DNA from: Fulvivirga ligni
Lineage (GTDB): Bacteria > Bacteroidota > Bacteroidia > Cytophagales > Cyclobacteriaceae
Assembly (NCBI RefSeq): GCF_021389935.1
Contig: NZ_CP089979.1
Coordinates: 2,709,001 to 2,773,000 of the forward strand
Length of the DNA: 64,000 nucleotides
Direction: 5' to 3'
How positions within the stretch are numbered: the first letter of the stretch is position 1; the number at the start of each line of letters is the position of its first letter. A model generated the notes under the pieces. That model was not told the DNA's origin. It did not search any database and saw only the letters and a list, made by a program, of their open reading frames with translations. Of the stretch, positions 56,173 to 64,000 are shown one piece after another. Position numbers and translations under genes: made by a program.

Positions 56173-57186
56173 ATGGATATAACAACATTATTAGGTAAAA
56201 AGATATTGATTTTGGACGGTGCCATGGGTACTATGATCCAGCGTCATACACTTACTGAAGAGGATTTTAAAGGTGATTACTTCAAAGGCCATGATTTTGA
56301 CCTTAAAGGAAATAATGATCTTCTGTCCATAACCAGACCTGACATCATTAAAGATATCCATAGACAATACTTTGCTGCAGGAGCAGACATAGCTGAAACT
56401 AATACCTTCAGTGGCACTACCATTGCTCAGGCAGATTATCATTTGGGAGAGGAGGCTGTATATCAGATTAACTACCAGTCGGCTAAAATAGCTAGAGAGG
56501 TAGCCGATGAATTTACAGCTAATGAACCTGATAAACCCAGGTTTGTGGCAGGATCAATAGGACCAACCAATAGAACTGCCTCTATTTCACCAGATGTAAA
56601 TAATCCTGGTTATAGAGCTATCACTTTTAAAGAGTTGTCTTCTGCTTATAAATTTCAAGCTAAGGCACTTTTAGATGGCAACGTAGATTTACTACTAGTA
56701 GAAACAGTATTCGATACACTTAACGCTAAAGCCGCCCTTTTCGGATTAGCGGAATTATTCGATGAATTAGGTAAATCCGTTCCTGTAATGGTTTCAGGTA
56801 CAATCACCGATGCCAGTGGAAGAACACTTTCCGGACAAACTACTCAGGCTTTCCTTATTTCTTTAGAGCATATGCCACTTTTAAGTGTGGGACTAAACTG
56901 TGCATTAGGAGCAAAAGATTTAAGACAATATTTACAGGTGCTCAGCAAAGAGTCTGATTTCTTCGTGAGCGCTCACCCTAACGCCGGCTTGCCTAATGAG
57001 TTTGGTGAATATGATCAAACCCCTGAAGATATGGCAGGTCAGATCGAAGAATTCATGAAAGAAGGGTTAATCAACATTATAGGTGGGTGCTGTGGTACTA
57101 CACCAGATCATATCAAAGCCATTGCAGACATGGCTGCTAAATATCAGCCTAGAAAGAAAAAAGAAGAATTGGAACCTGTTGAGTAA
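56173..57186 (+). CDS. Homocysteine S-methyltransferase (N-terminal half of split MetH)
   Basis: Corresponds to the homocysteine-binding module of cobalamin-dependent methionine synthase. [13 protein letters not shown] is its start, [19 protein letters not shown] follows, and the zinc-binding Cys residues are in [12 protein letters not shown] and [10 protein letters not shown]. At 337 residues it ends before the folate and cobalamin domains; in many Bacteroidota MetH is split in two genes that usually follow one another. Here the second half is absent from the window. No cobalamin or SAM riboswitch was seen in the 96-base leader. Confidence 0.9.
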   Translation: MDITTLLGKKILILDGAMGTMIQRHTLTEEDFKGDYFKGHDFDLKGNNDLLSITRPDIIKDIHRQYFAAGADIAETNTFSGTTIAQADYHLGEEAVYQINYQSAKIAREVADEFTANEPDKPRFVAGSIGPTNRTASISPDVNNPGYRAITFKELSSAYKFQAKALLDGNVDLLLVETVFDTLNAKAALFGLAELFDELGKSVPVMVSGTITDASGRTLSGQTTQAFLISLEHMPLLSVGLNCALGAKDLRQYLQVLSKESDFFVSAHPNAGLPNEFGEYDQTPEDMAGQIEEFMKEGLINIIGGCCGTTPDHIKAIADMAAKYQPRKKKEELEPVE

Positions 57187-57536
57187 TGGAAGGTAGAATT
57201 AGAGTATATCTAAATTACGCTGTTTTATCCTTTTTACCGATACTCATATTTAGAGGTGAGATTAGGGAACTTCAGTTAATATTCACTTTAATTTTCAATC
57301 TTTTTGTTTATAAAAAGATTCAAGGGACTAGTGAAAGAAGACTCATGATTCTGGTTCCAGCTATATCAGTTTCTGTTTTTTTATTCATTCTTCAAAGCCA
57401 ATATTTTCATTATATAGACGGTGGCTGTATCAAATGGGTCTCTGATTGGAGTGCTATGAATAGCTATGTGAGTATGATGGTAATCAGCTCTGTAGTAATT
57501 TGGGAGTTAGGTTTGAAAATGGAAAGGTGTTTTTAG
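57186..57536 (+). CDS. Hypothetical membrane protein
   Basis: A 116-residue protein with three to four hydrophobic segments (YAVLSFLPILIF, LIFTLIFNLFVY, LILVPAISVSVFLFIL-type, VSMMVISSVVIWEL) and no recognised family. The start overlaps the stop of the MetH-like gene by one base (TAATG), so it is translated with it. This is the place where the second half of metH would be expected. Codon use is AT-rich and it may be a recent local gene. Confidence 0.6.
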   Translation: MEGRIRVYLNYAVLSFLPILIFRGEIRELQLIFTLIFNLFVYKKIQGTSERRLMILVPAISVSVFLFILQSQYFHYIDGGCIKWVSDWSAMNSYVSMMVISSVVIWELGLKMERCF

Positions 57537-57694
57537 ACAGGTCTTTAATAATGAACTTGTTTATCCTAGCAAATGCCCCTGTTTGTGTCTTCACAAACAA
57601 GCTACTAATTTATAATTCAAATCCTATCATAAAAAATCTTTCATTGATTATGGAATAAACAGCTCTTTAGCATCTCATAATAAAACGATTATTT

Positions 57695-59590
57695 ATGAGA
57701 TATTTAGCTATACTTTTATTCTTTATTGCTCACCAGGTTGAATCCCAAGAGCTTCCTCAGCATGAACTTAAAACAACCATAACAGATGCTACGGTTTTTC
57801 TCCAAAATGCTCTGATAACACGAGCCGGTAAACTTGAAATTCCTCAAGGGAAATCGGTTATTAAAATTAAGGCACTTTCCCCTTACATTGATGAAAAAAG
57901 CGTTCAGGTGAAAGCAACCGGTTCCTTCACTATTCTATCGGTCAATCACAGTTTTAATTATCAACAAAAGCTATCAAAAGATGAGCAGGTAGAGGATATA
58001 ACCAATAGAATAAGCGATCTCGACCGGGAAATATCTAATCAACTGGCTCGGTTAGAGGTGTTGGCAGAAAAGCAAAGTGTGCTTAATGAGAATAAAGATC
58101 TGGGAGGAGGACACTCATCTGCTACGCTTACGGACTTGAAGCAAGCCATGGATTTTTATGATAGAGAGCTTACTGCCATCAAGAAGGAAGAACTTGATAT
58201 TAAACTCAAAATCAGGCAACTGACAGGTGAGAAGGAGAATTTAGAGAAAGAAATAGACTCAGAAACTGCTATGAAAGTAATGCCAACGGGAGAAATTATA
58301 ATAAAGACGGAGGCAGATTCTAAAACTATGGGTGATTTTAAAGTGACTTATATGGTAAAAAATGCCGGTTGGTACCCAAAATATGACATTAGAGTTAATA
58401 GTGTTGAAAAGCCTTTGGAGCTGAACTATAAAGCTGATATTTATCAGAATACTGGTGTGGATTGGAAGGATGTAAAATTGAAGCTTTCTAATGGAGACCC
58501 TAACCAAAGTGGAACTGCACCGCGCCTTAACCCGTGGTTTTTAAACTATCAGCGCTATACTTCTTTTAATGCAGCTTTATATGGGGCCAGGGCTTACGAT
58601 TCAGATGAAGTGATTCGTGAAGTTGAGGGACTTGTAATGGATGAGTCAGGTCAGCCACTACCAGGGGTAAATGTAATTGTGAAAGGAAGCACCATAGGTA
58701 CAGTAACTGATATCAATGGACATTATTCATTGGCTCTCCCTGGTTCTAATTCTATACTGATAGTTTCATTCATAGGTTTTAGTAGTAAAGAGGTGCCTGT
58801 TAACTCTTCAAAGCTAAATATTAGTCTCTCGGAAGATGATGCCGATCTTTCGGAGGTGGTAGTGACAGGATTTAATGGGACAGGATTAGAGGGGAGGGTT
58901 GCAGGACTTAAAGTTCGAGGATATGGTTCAGCTGCTAAAATAAATAAGTCTGAATATATTGGAACCTCCGTAGTTGAAAATCAAACCACAGTAGAGTTTA
59001 AGGTGGATGAACCTTACTCGATAAAGTCAAATAGTGATAAGCTTACAGTTGACCTTACCTCCTTTTATATAGAAACATTATTCGAATATTATGCTGCTCC
59101 CAAACTGGATAAGGATGCTTTTCTGGTAGCCAGAATTATTGATTGGGATCAATATAATCTGCTCGAAGGTGAAGCTAATCTGTATTTGGAGGATACCTAT
59201 GTGGGTAGATCAGTGCTCAATGCAAAATCATTAGGCGATACTTTAGACATTTCTTTAGGTAGGGATAAAAGTATAGTCATAGTTAGAGAAAAGGTGAAGA
59301 CTTTTGCTAAGAGGAAAATTATTGGAAGTAATAAGGTTGATACACGGGAATTTAAAATCACGGTAAGAAATAAGAAATCACAAACAATAAATCTGACACT
59401 TACGGATCAAATACCTGTATCAGTAAATAATGATATACAGGTGGAGCCTGTTAATGTCTCAAATGCTAAGTTAGATGAAATCACTGGCGAATTAACCTGG
59501 AAATTGGAACTGTCTCCACAGCAGCAAACAGAATTAACGATGAGTTACGAAGTAAAATCCAATAAATTTCAGAAGCTTGCTCTTGAGTAA
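57695..59590 (+). CDS. DUF4139 (MuiA-like) protein with inserted carboxypeptidase-regulatory/TonB-plug-like segment
   Basis: Exported protein of 631 residues. A signal peptide (MRYLAILLFFIAHQVES) is followed by a DUF4140 domain with TDATVFLQNALITRAG (about 28-120), a coiled coil (about 95-195) and DUF4139 (about 205 to the end, e.g. YMVKNAGWYPKYDIRVN and YYAAPKLDKDAFLVARI). Within DUF4139, residues about 308-400 are a carboxypeptidase-regulatory-like beta sandwich (GLVMDESGQPLPGVNVIVKG) that ends in LSEVVVTGFNGTGLEGRVAG, a TonB-box/plug-like sequence as in SusC. Relatives are called mucoidy inhibitor. It probably lies in the periplasm or on the outer membrane; role unknown. Confidence 0.82.
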   Translation: MRYLAILLFFIAHQVESQELPQHELKTTITDATVFLQNALITRAGKLEIPQGKSVIKIKALSPYIDEKSVQVKATGSFTILSVNHSFNYQQKLSKDEQVEDITNRISDLDREISNQLARLEVLAEKQSVLNENKDLGGGHSSATLTDLKQAMDFYDRELTAIKKEELDIKLKIRQLTGEKENLEKEIDSETAMKVMPTGEIIIKTEADSKTMGDFKVTYMVKNAGWYPKYDIRVNSVEKPLELNYKADIYQNTGVDWKDVKLKLSNGDPNQSGTAPRLNPWFLNYQRYTSFNAALYGARAYDSDEVIREVEGLVMDESGQPLPGVNVIVKGSTIGTVTDINGHYSLALPGSNSILIVSFIGFSSKEVPVNSSKLNISLSEDDADLSEVVVTGFNGTGLEGRVAGLKVRGYGSAAKINKSEYIGTSVVENQTTVEFKVDEPYSIKSNSDKLTVDLTSFYIETLFEYYAAPKLDKDAFLVARIIDWDQYNLLEGEANLYLEDTYVGRSVLNAKSLGDTLDISLGRDKSIVIVREKVKTFAKRKIIGSNKVDTREFKITVRNKKSQTINLTLTDQIPVSVNNDIQVEPVNVSNAKLDEITGELTWKLELSPQQQTELTMSYEVKSNKFQKLALE

Positions 59591-59609
59591 GTATCCAAAA
59601 GAAAAATAG

Positions 59610-59645
59610 AAAAGCCTTTCCTTCAATTAGGAAAGGCTTTTTGCA
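59610..59645 (+). terminator. Rho-independent terminator of the DUF4139 gene
   Basis: AAAAGCCTTTCCT (59610-59622) pairs with AGGAAAGGCTTTT (59629-59641), loop 6 bases, followed by a T-rich tail. It lies 20 bases behind the stop. Confidence 0.85.
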
Positions 59646-59821
59646 TTAACGGGTTCAAAGATCCCAATTCTATACCTGTGTACCATACTGTTTAGGATAT
59701 GATTTTTTATGCATAATGGATTATGTATCTAAGCATAGGTTTTGCAATTAATTGTATAAAGCTCACCCTACATGATTAAAACTGAGGCTTAATACTTTTA
59801 ATTAACTAAACCCAAAAAATC

Positions 59822-61741
59822 ATGAAAACGCTTAATTGGGCCTCTCAAACGTGGAGAGGTATGACACTCGCTGTCGCTTTTATCTTATCTTTTTGTTGTG
59901 CTACTATGGCTCAGCTGCCCACCGCCAACCAGGTGGCTGGTGAAATGACTATCGGCTGGAACCTCGGAAATTCCCTGGAGGTGCCTGGGTCGGAAACGGG
60001 CTGGGGTAATCCGCCGGCCACACAGCAACTGATTAATCAGGTGAAATCCGCTGGATTCAACGTACTTCGGCTTCCCTGTGCCTGGGACAGCTATGCTGAT
60101 CAATCTACGTTTCAGATCGATGCAAGCTGGCTAGCCAGGGTAAAAGAGGTAGTGGATTATGGTATCAGTAATGATATGTATGTTATCATTAACAGCCATT
60201 GGGATGGTGGCTGGTTAGAAGAGCACCCCCTTTACAGTTATCAGGATGCTGTCAATGAAAAGCAGGAGGCATACTGGACGCAAATAGCTGATTACTTTAA
60301 AAGCTATGATGAGCACTTGCTTTTTGCTGGTACTAACGAAGTGCGAGCAAACTACAGCACACCTACTTCAGAGAATATCGAGGTGCAAGAATCTTATAAT
60401 CAGACATTTGTTAACGCTGTCCGTGCTACTGGGGGAAATAACAGTACTCGTACCCTGATTGTACAGACCTATAATACTAACATTTGGTTTGGTCTGGATT
60501 ATTTTACATTGCCGCAAGACCCGACCTCTAACCGGCTGATGGTAGAGGTGCATCACTATGACCCATATGATTTTACTTTGAATCCTGATAACAATGCAGC
60601 CTGCACAGTGTGGGGGCAGCCTTGGGTAGGCGGAGACGTCTGTAGCTGGGGACAGGAAGATTATACTGAAGATCTTTTTGATAGAGTGGAGCAGGAGTGG
60701 GTAGTAAATAATGTGCCCGTGATCATTGGAGAGTTTGGGGTGGCAAAACGGACTGCGTTAAGTGGTACAGCACTCTCAGACCATCTGGCAGCCAGAGAGT
60801 ATTATCTCGAGTATATGACGGATGCCTCATCAAGAAATGGAATAGTGCCTATTTACTGGGATAATGGCTATAGTGGAGATATGGGGTTCGCTCTATTTGA
60901 TAGAAATTCTGCCGCCATTGTGGATCAAGGAGCATTAGATGCTTTACTAGAAGGTGTTGATGGTGGAGGTGGAGGAAATCCTGACATGACATATACAGTT
61001 AGCGTAAATACTGTAGGTCAAGGTGTTGTAAGCTTAAGTCCTTCAGGTGGTGTATATGAAGCTGGTACGTCTATTACTGTCTCGGCACAAGCTGCTAATG
61101 GGTGGTCATTTGATGCCTGGTCAGGGGCGCTTTCGGGTAGTTCTAATCCAACTATGCTCACTATCGATGGTGATATGTCAATCACGGCAAACTTCAGTGA
61201 AAATGATAATGGAGGCGGCTCAGGGTGTAGTTCTCCCATATCTATAAGTACTCCTTTTGCTCATGACGGTGCGGGGGATTACTGTTGGTTTACTACCGGA
61301 CCTATTTCTTACATCAATAGTTGGGCTTTAGATGAGCTCCTTATCAATGGAGTAGATTATACCAACACCTGGTCGAATAGCATGCCACCGGCAGTTGATG
61401 GTGGTTGGACTATACAGTATAGTGGTTCGTTTGGGTGGTCACACTTTGAGGCTGCTGCTCCTTCAAATTCAGGAAGGCAAGGGGAAAATGGGGATCAAGC
61501 GGCTGTTTCAATGATGTACCCAAATCCATTTCATCATCAGTTAAAGGTGCAGTTAAATGAGCCTGATCAAACCCTTTACCTGGTGGTGAGAGACATTAGT
61601 GGGCGATTTATAAGTAGATATGAGGTAGGCGGAGTAAAAGGGCAAATTGAGATTGGAGTAGACCTAAAACCTGGTCAGCATATTCTAGAAATCATTAAAA
61701 TGTCTGGTAAGAAGAGTTATAAAATTGTAAAAAGTAACTAA
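59822..61741 (+). CDS. Secreted GH5 endoglucanase with T9SS sorting domain
   Basis: Probable cellulase or related beta-glucanase. Signal peptide 1-31; GH5 catalytic domain about 35-380 with GWNLGNSLE, acid/base Glu173 in FAGTNEVR, VEVHHYDPY (244-246) and nucleophile Glu304 in VIIGEFGV. A Gly-rich linker, an InlB-like repeat (about 390-460: SLSPSGGVYEAGTSITV, WSGALSG), a second Gly/Ser linker, a carbohydrate-binding-like module (about 469-545, two Cys, many Trp) and a type-A T9SS domain (MYPNPFHHQLKV to the end) follow. 639 residues. The 5' half is visibly richer in G+C than the neighbours, which suggests transfer. Confidence 0.9.
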   Translation: MKTLNWASQTWRGMTLAVAFILSFCCATMAQLPTANQVAGEMTIGWNLGNSLEVPGSETGWGNPPATQQLINQVKSAGFNVLRLPCAWDSYADQSTFQIDASWLARVKEVVDYGISNDMYVIINSHWDGGWLEEHPLYSYQDAVNEKQEAYWTQIADYFKSYDEHLLFAGTNEVRANYSTPTSENIEVQESYNQTFVNAVRATGGNNSTRTLIVQTYNTNIWFGLDYFTLPQDPTSNRLMVEVHHYDPYDFTLNPDNNAACTVWGQPWVGGDVCSWGQEDYTEDLFDRVEQEWVVNNVPVIIGEFGVAKRTALSGTALSDHLAAREYYLEYMTDASSRNGIVPIYWDNGYSGDMGFALFDRNSAAIVDQGALDALLEGVDGGGGGNPDMTYTVSVNTVGQGVVSLSPSGGVYEAGTSITVSAQAANGWSFDAWSGALSGSSNPTMLTIDGDMSITANFSENDNGGGSGCSSPISISTPFAHDGAGDYCWFTTGPISYINSWALDELLINGVDYTNTWSNSMPPAVDGGWTIQYSGSFGWSHFEAAAPSNSGRQGENGDQAAVSMMYPNPFHHQLKVQLNEPDQTLYLVVRDISGRFISRYEVGGVKGQIEIGVDLKPGQHILEIIKMSGKKSYKIVKSN

Positions 61742-61999
61742 AATGATCTTTAGGGCTACTTTCAGAAAGTGGCCCTATTTTCCAAATTAGCCAGATATGG
61801 TAAATATTTAGCTGATCTAATGTTAATAAAATTGCTCTTCCACAATTAAACCGCTAGCTTAGTGGTTGGAAAGTCTTATCACCCATTCAACATACTTAGC
61901 CCATTCTATTGCATTTCCGGGCATTTCAAGTATTGGATTTTATTCATTCCAGATCGTCGGAAGATCCGATGGTTCATTTATTAAAATTAAACTTCATCT
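61742..61999. other. Spacer behind the GH5 gene
   Basis: About 258 bases without a supported gene. An open frame from 61866 that runs into the next gene in another frame lacks any protein-like signal. No terminator with a clear T tract was found. Confidence 0.4.
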
Positions 62000-62186
62000 A
62001 TGGGAAGATCACAGAATAGTTTTATCAAGAAGCAGAAAGAGAAAAAGAAAGAAATGAAAAAAAAAGGCAAAAATGGAAAAGAAGAAAGAGAGGCAAGAGA
62101 ATAACCTTAAAGGAGCCGAACTTTCAGAAATGATTGCCTATGTAGACGATTATGGAAATATTGTTGACTCACCACCGGAAGATTAA
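62000..62186 (+). CDS. Small basic protein of the MGRSQ type, frameshifted at an A9 run
   Basis: The uninterrupted frame (62000-62104) gives a 34-residue Lys-rich peptide starting MGRSQNSFIKKQKEKKK. With one A fewer in the run after the ATG at 62054 (nine A, 62057-62065), it continues to a 61-residue protein ending LSEMIAYVDDYGNIVDSPPE plus Asp. This form, basic helix then AYVD..GNI.D.PP, is a small conserved Bacteroidota protein often found next to cold-shock genes. The intact tail shows that the frame was under selection. Either a real frameshift, transcript slippage or a sequencing error. Confidence 0.65.
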
Positions 62187-62517
62187 CCTTCAGAAGGTTA
62201 GGGGAGGTGCAGTCATCATTTGTGCATCAAATTAGGATAAGAATTTAATTAGATCTAACTTCGTGGCATAGTTGAAGAGTAATAATCAATTGTTCAATTC
62301 CCACAGGTTTTAATAATGATCATTGCACCTCCTCTATTATTATTACCATTTTAAAAAGAATAACAATATTATCTAATACCAGAACTTAATTAACAAAGGG
62401 CATGTTCTCATGCTAAATTTTAGTGGCAGATGTCATTAAGTACTTTCGAAAAGATAGTTCTTGTAGCACCCCACCTCATAATAACCAGCTTGCAAAAGCT
62501 AAATAATCAATATCACA
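62187..62517. other. Gene-free region with long inverted repeat ahead of the desaturase
   Basis: No gene is visible in these 331 bases. Two near-complementary arms (62200-62220 and 62315-62335, 18 of 21 positions match; core GGAGGTGCA with TGCACCTCC) flank about 94 bases. A short hairpin AACCTTC/GAAGGTT (62185-62199) precedes the left arm. The remainder is AT-rich. It may be a long structured leader of the following gene or a small non-autonomous element. Confidence 0.45.
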
Positions 62518-62634
62518 ATTATCAAAAAGCCCAAATTCTCTAATACCTCCGGCCCAGGCTTCGCACAAACTTTACGTTCCAGGGTTCAAGATTATTTCAA
62601 AAGTAATGGAGTAAGTCAGTACGGTAATCACCGA

Positions 62635-63642
62635 ATGGTTTTGAAAAGCATTTTCATGCTTAGTCTGTTTTTTATTCCTTTATTGATTATCAATTTGGGA
62701 GTTATAAGCTCACCTTTAGTATTATTGGCTATGTACAGTCTGGCTGCTTTGGGTATGTCTGGCATTGGGATGGGCATAATGCATGATGCCTTACATGGTT
62801 CATATTCTAAAAATAGAAAGGTGAACAAATACATGGGCTATACCATGAACCTTATTGGTGCTAACGCTGATATATGGAAAATTCAGCATAACGTGCTGCA
62901 CCACACTTACACAAACATTGAAGATGCGGATGATGATATCAATGCACCTTTTTTTCTAAGGTTTTCTCCGCACGCTAAAAGATATAAAATTCATAGATTT
63001 CAGCATTTATACATTTGGTTTTTTTATGGCTTATCCACCTTATCTTGGGTAACGGTGAAAGACTTTTTAAGAATGTCAAGATACAGGAAAATGGGATTTT
63101 TTGGTTCTAAAAAAGAATATAGAACCATGGTGCTGAAGGTCATAGCCTGGAAAATACTTTATTATTCTTATGTGTTGGTAATACCTATGATTATGCTGCC
63201 ATTGGCACCGTGGTTGATCATTTTAGGTTTTTTGATCATGCATTTTATTACTGGAGTATTAATTACTACTGTTTTCCAGACAGCACATGTAATGCCTGGG
63301 GTTGATTTTCCGTTGCCTGATGAAAATGGTATAATAGGAAGTGACTGGTTTGTTCATCAAATGGCTACCACCAGCAATTTTTCTCCAAAGAGCAGATTTT
63401 TTTCATGGTTGATAGGTGGGTTAAACTATCAGATAGAGCATCATTTGCTGCCTAATATCAGCCACGTACATTATAAAAATATATCTAAAATAGTGGCAGA
63501 AACAGCTAAAGAGTATGGGATACCCTATAATACCCAAAAGACCTTTGTTGAAGCTGTCTGGGAGCACGTAAGAATGCTCAGACGCCTGGGGAAGGTAGAA
63601 ATGATTCCTATTAAAGCTACTCAAAATACTCCCTTAAGGTAA
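62635..63642 (+). CDS. Fatty-acid (acyl-CoA) desaturase
   Basis: Integral membrane di-iron desaturase that inserts a double bond in acyl chains and keeps membranes fluid. The three His boxes are IMHDALHG, IQHNVLHHTY and YQIEHHLLP, with the usual two pairs of membrane helices. The first standard start is ATG 62635, giving 335 residues. In frame upstream, without a stop back to 62503, lies IKKPKFSN...GFAQTLRSRVQDYF...GNH (62521-62634), the N-terminal part I expect in this family. No ATG, GTG or TTG lies in that stretch; ATT at 62518 is the best candidate start. Confidence 0.88.
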   Translation: MVLKSIFMLSLFFIPLLIINLGVISSPLVLLAMYSLAALGMSGIGMGIMHDALHGSYSKNRKVNKYMGYTMNLIGANADIWKIQHNVLHHTYTNIEDADDDINAPFFLRFSPHAKRYKIHRFQHLYIWFFYGLSTLSWVTVKDFLRMSRYRKMGFFGSKKEYRTMVLKVIAWKILYYSYVLVIPMIMLPLAPWLIILGFLIMHFITGVLITTVFQTAHVMPGVDFPLPDENGIIGSDWFVHQMATTSNFSPKSRFFSWLIGGLNYQIEHHLLPNISHVHYKNISKIVAETAKEYGIPYNTQKTFVEAVWEHVRMLRRLGKVEMIPIKATQNTPLR

Positions 63643-63694
63643 CATGTCAACCTTGAATTCCAATCCTAAGGTTGACTATTGACAAAAACATTAT

Positions 63695-64000
63695 ATGAAT
63701 AACATAAAAACAAAAAAGAAAAGAAGTGGTAGTAACCCTTCTTTTAACAAGTCCAATAGAGGTGGTTCGGGCAGAAGACAGCCCAGAAAAAAGGCCGTTT
63801 CTACTTTGGACCCTAACTTACTTATAAAAAAGGCCGTAAAAGTAGAGGAAGAGGAGTATGTGCCTACCCGAACTTTTGATGATATGCCTTTAGATGTGAA
63901 CCTTAAGGCAAATATTTTCGATAAAGGCTTTAGGTTTCCAACCAAAATACAAGACGAAACATTAGAGGCATTACTTGAAGGGACTGATCTTATTGGTGTG
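63695..64000 (+). CDS. DEAD-box RNA helicase (partial, cut by window end)
   Basis: The first 102 codons of an ATP-dependent RNA helicase. A basic Gly/Arg/Ser-rich tail (NNIKTKKKRSGSNPSF, RGGSGRRQPRKK) is followed by the Q motif: RTFDDMPLDVNLKANIFDKG and FPTKIQDETLEALLEGTDLIG, where Phe, Gln and the start of motif I's strand are in place. Walker A and DEAD lie beyond the window. The N-terminal basic extension is unusual, since such tails are mostly C-terminal. With the desaturase 52 bases upstream and the small basic protein, it suggests a cold-response group. Confidence 0.88.
   Translation, partial: MNNIKTKKKRSGSNPSFNKSNRGGSGRRQPRKKAVSTLDPNLLIKKAVKVEEEEYVPTRTFDDMPLDVNLKANIFDKGFRFPTKIQDETLEALLEGTDLIGV

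Noticed and set aside
57580-57599. Hairpin TGTTTGTG/CACAAACA behind the small membrane protein gene as terminator
   Set aside because: Stem of 8 bases but no T tract follows; too weak to call.
61866-62057. Plus-strand open frame of 63 codons before the small basic protein
   Set aside because: It has no protein-like signal and overlaps, in another frame, the MGRSQ-type gene whose conserved residues are recognisable.

Overview
The window comes from a low-GC, Gram-negative member of the Bacteroidota, most likely a marine-type Cytophagales (Fulvivirga/Marivirga-like; the genus is a guess). Evidence: two proteins with C-terminal type IX secretion (T9SS) sorting domains, an XrtF-type exosortase pair, DUF6089, DUF4139, DUF1573 and DUF4268 proteins typical of this phylum, weak or absent Shine-Dalgarno sites, and a few TTG-N20-TAnnTTTG-like promoters.

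Bases 1-29069 are a surface-polysaccharide locus read entirely on the + strand. It starts with a sulfotransferase and a GT2. Next comes a compact cassette that looks built to make and transfer a CMP-activated sugar acid: DRE-TIM aldolase, CMP-sugar transferase, HAD phosphatase, GT29 sialyltransferase-like enzyme and a pyruvyltransferase-family protein. Then follow GT4 enzymes, a DUF1796 putative cysteine peptidase, an MBOAT/SGNH O-acylation pair, a GNAT, a Wzy-like polymerase and a polysaccharide deacetylase. The distal part (17260-29069) carries a bacillosamine-type set: GT4, PglC-like phosphoglycosyl transferase, two tandem PglD-like acetyltransferases, PglE-like aminotransferase and PglF-like dehydratase. 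Inserted in it are the XrtF exosortase with its partner, a 1513-residue T9SS protein and a 63-residue PID-CTERM-like protein that may be an exosortase substrate. No flippase or Wza/Wzc export gene is visible, so the locus probably continues upstream.

Bases 29241-57536 are mostly ordinary chromosome: DUF6089 barrel, tRNA-Arg, sucC, a LolD-like ATPase, mtaB, a phospho-sugar mutase with a frameshift, hppD, trpS, DUF1573, DUF4268, a PoxB-like enzyme, gcdH, kynA, a YwqK/MORN-repeat protein, a flavoprotein with a CoA-binding partner, a sorbosone-dehydrogenase-like lipoprotein, an LRR protein, gyrB, ppk1/ppx and the N-terminal half of MetH.

Bases 57695-64000 carry a DUF4139 protein with a TonB-receptor-like insertion, a secreted GH5 endoglucanase that is richer in GC than its neighbours, and a probable cold-adaptation group (small basic protein, fatty-acid desaturase, DEAD-box helicase cut by the window end).

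Three coding anomalies stand out. The phospho-sugar mutase (A6 run at 33982-33987) and the small basic protein (A9 run in 62057-62065) each have one extra A that breaks an otherwise intact conserved reading frame. The desaturase has a conserved-looking N-terminal segment with no ATG, GTG or TTG start. No CRISPR array, intact insertion sequence, rRNA or prophage was seen.
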